Shown here piece after piece: positions 37,444-46,499 of a stretch of DNA of 64,000 bases (position 1 is its first letter; each line of letters starts with the position of its first letter). Under the pieces are notes generated by a model. The model ran no database searches. It had not been told where the DNA came from and saw only the letters and a list, made by a program, of their open reading frames with translations. The DNA is from Nonomuraea candida (GTDB lineage Bacteria > Actinomycetota > Actinomycetes > Streptosporangiales > Streptosporangiaceae): NCBI RefSeq assembly GCF_000725485.1, contig NZ_JOAG01000049.1:1-64000 (forward strand). The letters run 5' to 3'. Both the position numbers and the translations under genes were made by a program.

Positions 37444-37974
37444 TCAGACGCCGTAGAAGCCGATGACGTGGCCGCGGGCCAGCGTGTTGGCCGTGATGTT
37501 GAAGCCCACCACCGCCGGGCTGGCGTCGCTGTCCACGCCGAGCTTGTCGACGCCCAGCGCGTGCACCGTGAACACGTAGCGGTGCGGGTCGCCGGGGGGC
37601 GGGGCCGAGCCGCCGTACGCCTTGACGCCGTAGTCGTTGCGGGCGTGGACCGCGCCCTCGGGCAGGCCCTTGAAGTCGGGGGCCGTGCCCGCGCCCGTGG
37701 GCAGCTCGGTCACCGAGGCCGGCAGGTCGAACAGCACCCAGTGCCAGAAGCCGCTGCCCGTGGGGGCGTCGGGGTCGAAGCAGGTGACGGCGTAGCTCCT
37801 GGTGCCCTCCGGGGCGCCCGACCAGCGCAGGGCGGGCGACTGGTTCTGCCCCTGCATGCCCCAGTCGTCGAAGACGTGGAGCTCGCTGAGCGTCGCGCCG
37901 TCCTGGACGTCGTCGCTCTCGACCACGAGCGCGGGGACCGACGGCAGGTGTTCATGGGGAAGGGGTGCGGGCAC
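37444..37974 (-). CDS. YbhB/YbcL family Raf-kinase-inhibitor-like protein (PEBP)
   Basis: A 176-aa PEBP-fold protein: [45 protein letters not shown] holds the CFDPDAP ligand-binding motif and [34 protein letters not shown] follows, and the closing [10 protein letters not shown] is typical. Bacterial members are cytosolic proteins of unknown ligand. The GTG start has AGGAGG upstream at proper distance. It is a lone gene, convergent with the repeat-rich gene. Confidence 0.92.
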   Translation of the reverse strand: MPAPLPHEHLPSVPALVVESDDVQDGATLSELHVFDDWGMQGQNQSPALRWSGAPEGTRSYAVTCFDPDAPTGSGFWHWVLFDLPASVTELPTGAGTAPDFKGLPEGAVHARNDYGVKAYGGSAPPPGDPHRYVFTVHALGVDKLGVDSDASPAVVGFNITANTLARGHVIGFYGV

Positions 37975-38038
37975 GGCATCCTCCTAGGGTGAGAGCTGCT
38001 TGCCCAGCCATCCTAGAAGCGGCCGCGCCCGCCCCCGG

Positions 38039-40120
38039 TCATGCCACGAGCTGCGCGGGCAGCGCCTTGTCGTGCAGGACCGTCAGGGACGTCACCGCAC
38101 GGGTGAGCACGACGTACAGCCTGGCCAGGCCCCTCGGCTCGGCCTCGACGATGTCGGCGGGCTCGACCACGATGACGTGGTCGTACTCCAGACCCTTGGC
38201 CAGGGTGGCGGGGACGATCAGCAGCCGGTGCTCCTCGGCGGCGTCGGGGTCGAGCACGGCGTGCGGCAGGCCCGCCAGGGCCTGGGAGACCTGCGCGACC
38301 TGCGCGTCGGGGACGATCACGCCGATCGAGCCCTCCTTGGCCAGCGCCTCCTCGGCGGCGCGCGCCACCGAGCCGCCGGGCAGGACCGTGAGCGAGCCGA
38401 GGCCAGGGCGCAGCGAGCGGGGCGCGGCCAGCTCGGGGGCGATGGAGGGCAGCAGGCGGGCGGCGTAGTCGAGCACCTCGCGCGGCACGCGGAAGCCCAG
38501 CGTCAGCTCCGTCACCTCGCCCTCGGGCTGGCCCAGGTGCGCCAGCACCGACTCCCACGAGCGGGTCGACCACGGCGTGGTGCCCTGCGCCAGGTCGCCG
38601 AGCACGGTGGCGGAGCCGTTGCGGCAGCGGCGGCCGAGCGCGCGCAGCTGCATCTCGGACAGGTCCTGGGCCTCGTCCACCACGAGGTGGCCGAGCGAGG
38701 GCGTGCGCTCCATGAGGTCGCGCAGCTCGTCGAGGAGCGCGGCGTCGGCCGCCGACCACTTCGCGGACTTCCAGCTCCGGTACGGCTTCCGCCAGATCAG
38801 CATTTCCTGCTCGTCAGGCGACAAATCCGACTTGGCGGCGCGGGCGAGGAACTCCGGGTCGGACAGCAGGCGGTGCAGCACCTGCTCCGGGGTCAGCTTC
38901 GGCCACACGGCGTCCACGAGCTGCTTGACCGGCTTCGACCGGGCCACCGCGTCCTGCACCCGGTCGTCGGGCGACTCTCCGCGCTGCTCCATCCTGACCA
39001 GCACCATGTGCGCGAGTCGCTGCGCCAGCGCCGCCCGGCCGGGGTTGTACCGGGTGGTGCCGCGCAGGGAGGCCACGATCTCGCGCACCTCGTGGTCGGC
39101 CACCCGGTAGCGGTAGGCGCCCTTGGTGAACACCACGCCCTCCTCCGGCTTCGTGATGTGCAGCCAGAGCGCGCGTTCGAGCACCGCCGCCATCCTGGCG
39201 TCGCCCTTCACGGCCGCGACCAGCGGGTCCTCCGGCGCGGAGTGCTCGCCGAGCAGCCCCGCCACCGTGGTCTGGTCGACCTTGACCTCGCCGAGCGCGG
39301 GCAGCACCGAGGAGATGTAGGACAGGAACGCCTTGTTCGGGCCGACGATCATGACACCCGACCGCGCCAGGCGCTCGCGGTGCGCGTAGAGGAGGTAGGC
39401 GGCCCGGTGCAGGCCCACGGCGGTCTTCCCGGTGCCCGGCGCGCCCTGCACGCAGACGGTCTGGGCCAGCGTGGACCGTACGATCTCGTCCTGGTCGGGC
39501 TGGATGGTGGCCACGATGTCGCGCATCGGGCCGGTGCGGGGCCGCTCGATCTCCTCGGTGAGGATCCTGGAGGGGCCGATCTCGGCGCCCTCGCCCAGCT
39601 GCTCGTCCTCGAACGCGGTCAGCGCGCCGCCGTGGTAGCCGAAGCGGCGCCGGCGCGCGATGCCCATCGGGTCGGCCGGGCTGGCCTGGTAGAACGCCCG
39701 GGAGACCGGCGCGCGCCAGTCGATGACCAGCGGCTTGCTGCCGCCGTCGTGCACGTGGCGGCGGCCGACGTAGATCGTCTCGGGCAGGTCCTCGGCCTGG
39801 TCGTGGTCGCCCGGCTCCGCGCCGGCCGCTTCCGCGCCGCTCTGCCGCGGCGAGCCGTCCCGCGCGGGGACGGCGCGGTCGAGGCGGCCGAAGAACAGCG
39901 GGGTGTCCGGATGGTCGGCCAGCGCCGCCACGCGCTGGTCGAGCAGCGACTGGAGGATCTGCTGCGAGACCCAGTCGCCGGCCGCGTCCGCGGACAGGGA
40001 CTGGGCGTGGGCGCGCATGGCCTTGAGCGCGGCTCTGGACGCGGCCAGGTGCGCCTGCTCGGCGGCGAGCACGTCGGTGGGTGCGTCGGATATGTCGGGG
40101 GCCAGCTGATCTGCGGGCAT
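38039..40120 (-). CDS. helD: HelD-like RNA-polymerase-associated ATPase (UvrD/Rep superfamily)
   Basis: A 693-aa superfamily-1 protein. It has an N-terminal helical arm (VLAAEQAHLAASRAALKAM onward), the HelD-type block KPLVIDWRAPVSRAFYQASPADPMGIARRRRF, Walker A GAPGTGKTAVGLHRAAYLLY, the DEAQDLSEMQLRALGRR motif II region and a C-terminal GLEYDHVIVVEP and LYVVLTRA. HelD proteins remove or recycle stalled RNA polymerase, and some give rifamycin tolerance. The start ATG 40120 has GGGAGG upstream; the extended frame to 40204 lacks a start signal. I found no rifamycin-associated element upstream. Convergent or unrelated genes flank it, so it is probably monocistronic. Confidence 0.85.
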   Translation of the reverse strand: MPADQLAPDISDAPTDVLAAEQAHLAASRAALKAMRAHAQSLSADAAGDWVSQQILQSLLDQRVAALADHPDTPLFFGRLDRAVPARDGSPRQSGAEAAGAEPGDHDQAEDLPETIYVGRRHVHDGGSKPLVIDWRAPVSRAFYQASPADPMGIARRRRFGYHGGALTAFEDEQLGEGAEIGPSRILTEEIERPRTGPMRDIVATIQPDQDEIVRSTLAQTVCVQGAPGTGKTAVGLHRAAYLLYAHRERLARSGVMIVGPNKAFLSYISSVLPALGEVKVDQTTVAGLLGEHSAPEDPLVAAVKGDARMAAVLERALWLHITKPEEGVVFTKGAYRYRVADHEVREIVASLRGTTRYNPGRAALAQRLAHMVLVRMEQRGESPDDRVQDAVARSKPVKQLVDAVWPKLTPEQVLHRLLSDPEFLARAAKSDLSPDEQEMLIWRKPYRSWKSAKWSAADAALLDELRDLMERTPSLGHLVVDEAQDLSEMQLRALGRRCRNGSATVLGDLAQGTTPWSTRSWESVLAHLGQPEGEVTELTLGFRVPREVLDYAARLLPSIAPELAAPRSLRPGLGSLTVLPGGSVARAAEEALAKEGSIGVIVPDAQVAQVSQALAGLPHAVLDPDAAEEHRLLIVPATLAKGLEYDHVIVVEPADIVEAEPRGLARLYVVLTRAVTSLTVLHDKALPAQLVA

Positions 40121-40240
40121 GCGAAAGCGCCTCCCTGTGTGGTTACGGAGGTGGTCCAAGGCAGCGAATCGGCCAGTGTAGTGGCGACTTCCGCGTGCTT
40201 CCAAAGCATTTACCGGCGGCGGGCGGGGTAGGGATAGGAG

Positions 40241-40576
40241 GTGGCGCGGGTACAGCTCCGTTTCTCGCCGATCATCCCCACGATCGCGAGCTTCCTGCTC
40301 GCTGCGTTGTGGGGGCTTTCGGTGTTCGCGGGGTGGGGGCTGGAGGCGTTCTGCGCGGGCGGGGAGGCCACCTCCGCGTGCTCGCAGCGCCTCGGCACGG
40401 TCTCCACCTTCTCGGGGCTGTTCGCCGCGCTCGCCGCCTGCTGCACGGTGGCCGCCTGGCTGCTGCCGTGGTCGAGGCAGGACTCCCGGCTGTTCGCCCG
40501 GTTGATGGGCGCGGGGGTGGTGTCCTGGATCGCGGCCGAGGGCGTGCTCTTCCTCGGGGGCCTGCTCGTCCGCTGA
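40241..40576 (+). CDS. Small integral membrane protein, unknown function
   Basis: A 111-aa protein with three hydrophobic helices (IIPTIASFLLAALWGLSVFAGWGL, FSGLFAALAACCTVAAWLLPW, LMGAGVVSWIAAEGVLFLGGLLV). A cysteine-containing loop (AFCAGGEATSACSQR) lies between helices 1 and 2. No family recognised. The GTG start follows GGATAGGAG with almost no spacer, an unusual arrangement. It is divergent from the HelD-like gene. Confidence 0.6.
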   Translation: MARVQLRFSPIIPTIASFLLAALWGLSVFAGWGLEAFCAGGEATSACSQRLGTVSTFSGLFAALAACCTVAAWLLPWSRQDSRLFARLMGAGVVSWIAAEGVLFLGGLLVR

Positions 40577-40802
40577 GCGGCGGGCGTCTCCGGCCGGAGG
40601 CAGGCGCCGAGACCGACAGAACCGGCTTCTTCCACCAAGCTGGGAATACCGAAAAATTCGGGCATATCAGGTGGGTTTGCCGGATCATGAGGGTATGTCG
40701 CAGGCGGCGTGATAGTACGCAGGTGAGGGGGGTGGTTCGAATGTCGTCGGCCCGCGGAGTCTCGTGGACGTGACACCACGCTGAATGCCTGGCCGCTCGG
40801 GC

Positions 40803-40873
40803 GAGCGGCCGGGCCTCACACCACCGCCGGCCCTCAGATGAGCGGCCGGGGTCTCACACCACCCGTCACACCC
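40803..40873. repeat. Reiterated 3' end of the XPB gene
   Basis: A 23-24 bp unit beginning GAGCGGCCGGG and ending CTCACACCACC is present at 40803-40825 and 40840-40863. It is followed by the related CGTCACACCCCGCC, which contains the XPB stop codon (40866-40868). Confidence 0.65.
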
Positions 40874-42512
40874 CGCCGAGCACGTCGTCGGCGTCGATGA
40901 TCTGGTACGCGTAGCCCTGCTCGGCCAGGAACCGCTGCCGGTGCGCCGCGAACTCCTGGTCCACCGTGTCCCTGCTGACCACCGTGTAGAACCGGGCGCC
41001 ACCGCCGTCGGCCTTGGGCCGCAGCACGCGCCCGAGCCGTTGCGCCTCCTCCTGGCGCGAGCCGAACGTGCCCGACACCTGGATCGCGACGGCCGCCTCG
41101 GGCAGGTCGATGGAGAAGTTGGCCACCTTCGACACCACCAGCACCTGGATCTCCTTGTCGCGGAAGGCCTGGTAGAGCCGCTCGCGCTCCTTGACCCGGG
41201 TCTCACCCTTGATCACCGGCGCGTTGAGGTGCTCGCCCAGCTCGTCGAGCTGGTCGATGTACTGGCCGATGACCAGCACCTGCTCACCCAGATGCCGCCG
41301 GACCAGGGCCTCGGTGACGTGCGTCTTGGAGGGCGTGGTGGCGCAGAAGCGGTAGCGCTCCTCGGACTCGGCCATCGCGTACGCCAGCCGCTCCTCGTCC
41401 GTCAGCGTCACGCGCACCTCGACGCAGTCGGCCGGGGCGATCCAGCCCTGGTTCTCCATCTCCTTCCAGGGCGCGTCGTAACGCTTGGGGCCGATCAGCG
41501 AGAACACGTCGCCCTCGCGGCCGTCCTCGCGCACCAGCGTCGCGGTCAGCCCGACGCGCCGCCGGGCCTGGAGGTCGGCGGTCATCCGGAAGATCGGCGC
41601 GGGCAGCAGGTGCACCTCGTCGTAGACGATCAGGCCCCAGTCGCGCGCGTCGAACAGCTCCAGATGGCTGTAGACGCCTTTGCGCCGGGTGGTCATCACC
41701 TGGTAGGTGGCGATGGTGACCGGGCGGATCTCCTTCTTGTTGCCGGAGTATTCGCCGATCTCGTCCTCCGTCAGGGAGGTGCGCTTGAGCAGCTCGGTCT
41801 TCCACTGGTGGGCCGAGACCGTGTTGGTGACCAGGATGAGCGTGGTGGCCTGGGCGTGCGCCATGGCGGCCGCGCCGACGATGGTCTTGCCCGCGCCACA
41901 GGGCAGCACGACCACGCCGGAGCCGCCGTGCCAGAACGCGTCGGCCGCCTCGCGCTGGTAGGGCCGCAGCGCCCAGCCGTCCTCGCGCAGCGTGATCGGA
42001 TGGGCCTCGCCGTCGACGTAGCCGGCCAGGTCTTCGGCCGGCCAGCCCAGCTTGAGCAGGGCCTGCTTGACGTTGCCCCGGTCGCTCGGGTGCACCACGA
42101 CGGAGTCGTCGCCGATGCGCTCGCCCAGCATCGGCTGGATCTTCTTCGAGCGCAGCACCTCTTCGAGCACGGCCCGGTCGGTGGAGGTCAGGACCAGGCC
42201 GTGGACCGGGTCCTTCTCCAGCCGCAGCCGCCCGTAGCGGGCCATGGTCTCGGCGATGTCCACCAGCAGCGCGTGCGGCACCGGATAGCGGCTGTGGCTG
42301 ATGAGCGCGTCGATGACCTGCTCGGCGTCGTGGCCGGCGGCGCGGGCGTTCCACAGCGCCAGTGGGGTGACGCGGTAGGTGTGCACGTGTTCGGGAGCGC
42401 GCTCGAGCTCGGCGAAGGGCGCGATCGCCTTACGGCAGGCGTCGGCCCGCTCGTGGTCGACCTCGAGCAGCAGCGTCTTGTCCGACTGGACGATCAGCGG
42501 TCCATCGCTCAC
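40866..42512 (-). CDS. XPB/Rad25-type DNA repair helicase
   Basis: A 548-aa superfamily-2 helicase with the bacterial XPB layout. The N-terminal damage-recognition-like domain is followed by LRPYQREAADAFWHGGSGVVVLPCGAGKT (Q motif and Walker A), DEVH in GLIVYDEVHLLP, the RED motif in GLTATLVREDGREG, SKVANFSIDLPEA and motif VI QRLGRVLRP. XPB unwinds DNA in repair; archaeal homologues pair with the nuclease Bax1. The GTG at 42512 is preferred (GGAG seven nt upstream); ATG 42518 adds two residues. A second XPB-associated gene lies 4 kb away at 46500. Confidence 0.92.
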   Translation of the reverse strand: MSDGPLIVQSDKTLLLEVDHERADACRKAIAPFAELERAPEHVHTYRVTPLALWNARAAGHDAEQVIDALISHSRYPVPHALLVDIAETMARYGRLRLEKDPVHGLVLTSTDRAVLEEVLRSKKIQPMLGERIGDDSVVVHPSDRGNVKQALLKLGWPAEDLAGYVDGEAHPITLREDGWALRPYQREAADAFWHGGSGVVVLPCGAGKTIVGAAAMAHAQATTLILVTNTVSAHQWKTELLKRTSLTEDEIGEYSGNKKEIRPVTIATYQVMTTRRKGVYSHLELFDARDWGLIVYDEVHLLPAPIFRMTADLQARRRVGLTATLVREDGREGDVFSLIGPKRYDAPWKEMENQGWIAPADCVEVRVTLTDEERLAYAMAESEERYRFCATTPSKTHVTEALVRRHLGEQVLVIGQYIDQLDELGEHLNAPVIKGETRVKERERLYQAFRDKEIQVLVVSKVANFSIDLPEAAVAIQVSGTFGSRQEEAQRLGRVLRPKADGGGARFYTVVSRDTVDQEFAAHRQRFLAEQGYAYQIIDADDVLGGV

Positions 42513-42646
42513 TGGCATTCTCCGTGGGGTTCTGACGGGGCCTGGCGCAACAGGACCATCGTCTCCTGATCCCGGCTACCCCGCTCCGAGTCTCCAACAA
42601 CGGGCAGGCCGGGATTAGTCCTGGAGAACGCCACGGAGGCGGCGGG

Positions 42647-43000
42647 TCACTCGTCGAACGCGCCGCTGATCCCCAGGGCCAGGAAGCCGCCGACGGTCAG
42701 CACGAAGCCCACGCCGAACAGCACCCAGCTCCAGATCACCATGGTGCGGGCGCTCTCCGGCTGCGTGGCGGACCTGCCGATGGCCAGGCCGGCCAGGATC
42801 GCGCCGGGGATGCCCAGGAGGTTGCAGCAGGAGACGACCGCGAGGCAGTTGAGCACGAGCGCGACGATGGCGTTGGCGCTGGAGTTGCCGGGGCGGGGCG
42901 GCGGCGGGCCGTAGCCGTAGCCGTATTGCGGGGGAGGCTGGTCGCCGTAGGGCGCGCCATAAGGCTGGTACGGGTATCCCGGCGGGTCACCTTGACTCAC
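42647..43000 (-). CDS. DUF4190-type small membrane protein
   Basis: A 117-aa protein with a Tyr/Pro/Gly-rich N-terminal tail (PGYPYQPYGAPYGDQPPPQYG). Two hydrophobic helices follow (ANAIVALVLNCLAVVSCCNLLGIPGAILAGLAIG and TMVIWSWVLFGVGFVLTVGGFLAL), with the family's VLN-L-GIPGAILAGLAIG block. GGAGGTGA just before GTG 43000 fixes the start; the frame runs eight codons further up without support. Function unknown, common in actinobacteria. Confidence 0.78.
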   Translation of the reverse strand: MSQGDPPGYPYQPYGAPYGDQPPPQYGYGYGPPPPRPGNSSANAIVALVLNCLAVVSCCNLLGIPGAILAGLAIGRSATQPESARTMVIWSWVLFGVGFVLTVGGFLALGISGAFDE

Positions 43001-43170
43001 GTTCACCTCCAGACACGTCAACACTTATCACGGAATTGACATGTCCCTGACCGGGATCACGACATCACGATAGCCCGTGACTTCCCCGCCCGGACCCACT
43101 CCGAACGGAGCACACCCCGTCCCGGGGGCGGGCGGGGTGCCGGCTCGCGTGGAACCGGGCGGTGCGGGAG

Positions 43171-44649
43171 TCAGGCGAGGAGGGCGCGCAGGGCCTTGCG
43201 GTCGAGCTTGAGCACGCTGGTCACCGGCACCGAGTCGACGAAGCGCACCTCGCGCGGGTACTTCACCCTGCCCACCCGCTCGCGCGCCCACTCGATCAGC
43301 TCCTCGGCCGTCACCGCCGCGCCCTCCTTGAGCTGCACGAACGCCACGACCTCCTCCCCGAGCCGGGGGTCGGGCCGGCCCACGACGCCCGAGACGACGA
43401 CGTCGGGGTGCCGGTTGAGCGCGTCCTCGACGTCGCGCGGGAAGACGTTGAACCCGCCCCGGATGATCAGGTCCTTCTTCCTGTCCACGATGTAGAGGTA
43501 GCCGTCGTCGTCCACGCACCCGATGTCGCCGGTCCGCAGCTCCTTGCCGACCAGCGCGGTGCCCTCGGGGTCGGGCCGGTGCTCGCCCCAGTAGCCGAGC
43601 ATCAGGGAGTCGCCGGTGACGCACACCTCGCCGACGTCGCCGATCTCCATCGCCTCGCCGTCGGCGTCGCGGATGGTGATCGAGTAGCCCGCCAGCGGCA
43701 GGCCCACGCTGCCGACCCGCCGCCGGCCCGGCGGGTTGAACGTGGTGACCGCGCTGGTCTCGGTCAGGCCGTAGCCCTCCAGGATCTGCACGCCGGGCAC
43801 CCTGCGCTCGAACTCCTCCAGCGCCGCCCGCCCGAGCGGCGCCGCGCCGCAGGTGAGGTAGGCCAGGTCGGGCAGCGGGTGCTCTTCGAGCGGCTCGGCG
43901 AGCAGGAGGTGGATCATGGAGGGGACGACGGTGCCGTACTGGACGCGCTGCTGCCCGGCCAGGTCGAGGAAGGCCCGCGGCTCGAACCAGCGCATGAGCA
44001 CCGCCTGCTGCGGCTCGGTGGCGTGCATGGCGGCGATCGTGATGATCAGCCCGTACGAGTGCGACAGCGGCACGGGCACCAGCGCGCGGTTCCCGCCCTC
44101 CTGGTGCGACAGGTCGTAGGCGTCCTTGGCCACGTGCCACAGGCCGTGGTGGCTGAGCATGACGCCCTTGGCCCTGCCGGTGGTGCCGCCGGTGTACATG
44201 AGGGCGGCCAGGTCGTCGGGGGCCCGGTGCACGGGGCCGCGCTCGGGGCCCTGTTCGAGCTCGGCCGTGTCCACGTGGACGGGGATGTCGACGCCGGCGG
44301 CCCGTACGGTGGCGGCCAGCTCGGGCGAGGTGACGATCGCGCGGGCGCCGCTGTCGAGCAGGATGTGCCGCAGCTCCTCGGGCCCCACCAGGAACACCAC
44401 CGGCGTCACCACCGCGCCCGCCGCCCACAGAGCCTGGTAGACGAGCGGCACCTCGGGGGAGTTGGCCATCATCACGGCCACCCTGTCGCCCGGCCGGATG
44501 CCCGCCCCGGCCAGCCCGCCGCACATCCGGCGGGCGCGTCCGGCCAGGTCGTGACTGCGGTGCCAGACGCCTTCGTAGAACATCGAGTCGTGGTCGTCGA
44601 AGCGGTTCCAGGACTCCTCGGCCAGCCTGCCCAGCGTTTGCTCGGTCAC
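43171..44649 (-). CDS. AMP-forming acyl-CoA synthetase / ligase
   Basis: A 492-aa adenylate-forming enzyme. It has the P-loop-like YTGGTTGRAKGVMLSHHGL (A3), LVPVPLSHSYGL, GYGLTETSAVTTFNPPG (A5), GELRTGDIG-type A7 (KELRTGDIGCVDDDGYLYIVDRKKDLII), FPRDVEDALNRHPDV (A8) and the catalytic lysine segment SVLKLDRKAL (A10). It activates a carboxylic acid as acyl-AMP, then normally acyl-CoA. The substrate cannot be predicted and no pathway partners are adjacent. The GTG at 44649 begins at the first conserved residues; the 12 codons upstream are doubtful. Confidence 0.88.
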   Translation of the reverse strand: MTEQTLGRLAEESWNRFDDHDSMFYEGVWHRSHDLAGRARRMCGGLAGAGIRPGDRVAVMMANSPEVPLVYQALWAAGAVVTPVVFLVGPEELRHILLDSGARAIVTSPELAATVRAAGVDIPVHVDTAELEQGPERGPVHRAPDDLAALMYTGGTTGRAKGVMLSHHGLWHVAKDAYDLSHQEGGNRALVPVPLSHSYGLIITIAAMHATEPQQAVLMRWFEPRAFLDLAGQQRVQYGTVVPSMIHLLLAEPLEEHPLPDLAYLTCGAAPLGRAALEEFERRVPGVQILEGYGLTETSAVTTFNPPGRRRVGSVGLPLAGYSITIRDADGEAMEIGDVGEVCVTGDSLMLGYWGEHRPDPEGTALVGKELRTGDIGCVDDDGYLYIVDRKKDLIIRGGFNVFPRDVEDALNRHPDVVVSGVVGRPDPRLGEEVVAFVQLKEGAAVTAEELIEWARERVGRVKYPREVRFVDSVPVTSVLKLDRKALRALLA

Positions 44650-44999
44650 AAGCCCAACCTCATGCGTACGGGGACACGCAGTCAAGCCTCGACACCCTTG
44701 ACTAGTCAGAGTGGATGATGTTCTTGTAGCCGGTAAATCGGTATATATCTTCCTCTATGGCCATTCCTGTTTTCAGGACGGCCTAGATCGTGTAATGGTT
44801 GGAGATCTAGAGGCCGTGGGGCCGACCGGAGGCAATGGAGGGCATGATCCGCATGTCCGCACGGGCGGCGCCGGGCCGTCATCTTCGCAGGTCAGGTGCG
44901 AAATGGTGACGCTGTGCTACCTCTTCGGCGTAAATCGGGAAAGTCGTTGGCCGAAGATATTTTCCATAGAAAACTCCGCGTCAATACCGAGGTGGCTTC
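44650..44999. other. 350-bp AT-richer divergent promoter region
   Basis: No gene. The section 44695-44830 is clearly lower in GC than the window average and contains TCGGTATATATC and a small hairpin, TCCTG-TTTT-CAGGA (44765-44778). It separates the ligase gene from the divergent P-loop-like gene and should carry both promoters. Confidence 0.45.
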
Positions 45000-46388
45000 G
45001 TGACCGAAACGCCTGAACCGGGCGAGATCGACCTCGACAACATAACGCTCACAGGGAGCCTCAAAGCGGTTACAGAACATCTGCGGACCGTGGCGGGCCC
45101 CGCCGCCCGAGACCTGACCCGGCGGGAGGCCGACGCGCTGCTGCGCGCGTACCTGGAGCCCGGTTGTTTCCCCGAGGCCGTGCGCCGGCTGGCCGCCCGC
45201 CACCTGCTCGTCCTCGTGGGCGAGCACGGCACCGGCCGGCGGCTGGGCGGGCTGGCGCTGCTGTCGCGCATGTCGCTGGCCGAGAGCACGATCAGCGTGC
45301 TGTCCCCGGCCGCCGACGCGCACGACCTGCTGTCCGCCGTCGAGTACGAGCCGGGCCGGGCGTACCTGCTGCACGACTGGATCGCGGTCAGCACCGACCG
45401 CACCGAGCTGGTCAACCTGGCCCGCAAGCTCGCCGAGCTGGGCTCGTACCTGGTGATCACCAGGAGCGGCGGGCCCTCGCACGCCGTCGAGGTGGAGCAC
45501 CCGTGGAGCGCGCCGCCGCCCGGTGAGCTGTTCGACCTGTGCCTGGCCGCGTTCGACCGGCGCGCCGGGCTGAGCCAGGAGGAGCTGGCCCGCGCGCGGG
45601 ACCTGGCGCCGACCCTGGCGACGCCCGCCGAGGTCGTCCGCCTGGCCGGGCGGCTGGCCACGGGCTGCGGGCCGGGCGAATTGGCGGGAGGCGAGGCGGG
45701 CGAAGAAGCGGGCGGCGAGGACGTGGCGGCCTGGTTCGACACCAAGCCGCCCATGCGCGAGGTGCTGGCCGTGGCGGCGCTGGCCTTCACGCACCGGCTG
45801 GCCGGGCCCGTCTTCGACCACCAGCTCTCCCGGCTCGAACAGCTCTGCCACGAACAGGGCCGCCGCCCGCTCACCGCGCCGCTGATCGGCGACCGTGACG
45901 GGCTCGTCGCCTTCCGCGAGCCGCACCAGCACGCGCGGGTGCTGGCCGAGCTGTCCGCCCGGTACGGCTTCTGGTTGTGGCAGCCCTTGCGGGAGTGGGT
46001 CAGGTCGCTGCCGGGGCAGGGGGCCGCCGTGCAGATGCGCGCGGCCCACGGCGTGGCGCTGCTGGCCCGTCACTCGCTGAAGGACGTCCGGCAGGAGTTC
46101 CTGGAGGTCTGGGCGCGGGGGAGCGCGGCCGAGCGGGTGGCGGCGGCCAACGTGCTGTCGTACATGTGCGTGGCGGAGACCCTCGCTCCCGAGGCGCTCA
46201 GGATCGCGCTGGCCTGGGCGGAGGACCCGCGGCACGTCAGGGCGACGACCGCCGCCGCGGCGCTGGGCGGCGGGCTGGCCGTGAGATATCCGGACGACTG
46301 CGACCGGTGGTTGCGGCGGCTGGAACGCGCGGGCGGCCCGGCCGCCTCGGTGGCGAGCCAGTCGCTCAGAACCCGCCACCGTCGCTGA
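45000..46388 (+). CDS. Hypothetical protein with degenerate P-loop
   Basis: A 462-aa protein that I cannot place in a named family. After an N-terminal helical segment (LTGSLKAVTEHLRTVAG, LTRREADALLRAYLEP) comes HLLVLVGEHGTGRRLGGLALL, which looks like a Walker A strand-loop-helix with the lysine replaced by arginine, then SVLSPAAD and a possible Walker B-like YLLHDWIAV. The C-terminal 250 residues are all-helical and repeat-like, resembling HEAT or STAND-type sensor regions. CGAGGTGG precedes the GTG start. It could be a STAND-like regulator that has lost nucleotide hydrolysis. Its stop codon lies in a 13-bp minisatellite. Confidence 0.6.
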   Translation: MTETPEPGEIDLDNITLTGSLKAVTEHLRTVAGPAARDLTRREADALLRAYLEPGCFPEAVRRLAARHLLVLVGEHGTGRRLGGLALLSRMSLAESTISVLSPAADAHDLLSAVEYEPGRAYLLHDWIAVSTDRTELVNLARKLAELGSYLVITRSGGPSHAVEVEHPWSAPPPGELFDLCLAAFDRRAGLSQEELARARDLAPTLATPAEVVRLAGRLATGCGPGELAGGEAGEEAGGEDVAAWFDTKPPMREVLAVAALAFTHRLAGPVFDHQLSRLEQLCHEQGRRPLTAPLIGDRDGLVAFREPHQHARVLAELSARYGFWLWQPLREWVRSLPGQGAAVQMRAAHGVALLARHSLKDVRQEFLEVWARGSAAERVAAANVLSYMCVAETLAPEALRIALAWAEDPRHVRATTAAAALGGGLAVRYPDDCDRWLRRLERAGGPAASVASQSLRTRHRR

Positions 46389-46457
46389 CACCCGTCGCTG
46401 ACACCCGTCGCTGACACCCGTCGCTGACACCCGTCGCTGACACCCGCCGCTGACACC
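46381..46457. repeat. 13-bp minisatellite, about six copies
   Basis: GTCGCTGACACCC repeats head-to-tail from 46381 (units at 46381, 46394, 46407, 46420, 46433 and a variant at 46446). The TGA in the first unit is the stop codon of the preceding gene. The array fills most of the gap between two convergent genes. Confidence 0.95.
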
Positions 46458-46499
46458 GGCCGCCCCCGCCCGGCCGCCGGCGGTGAGCAGGCCGGTCGC

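Noticed and set aside
38039..40120. Rifamycin-inducible HelR with a rifamycin-associated element
   Set aside because: I could not find a matching inverted-repeat element upstream; the gene is called only HelD-like.
46381..46457. CRISPR or attachment site
   Set aside because: A plain 13-bp head-to-tail tandem repeat without spacers, integrase or tRNA.
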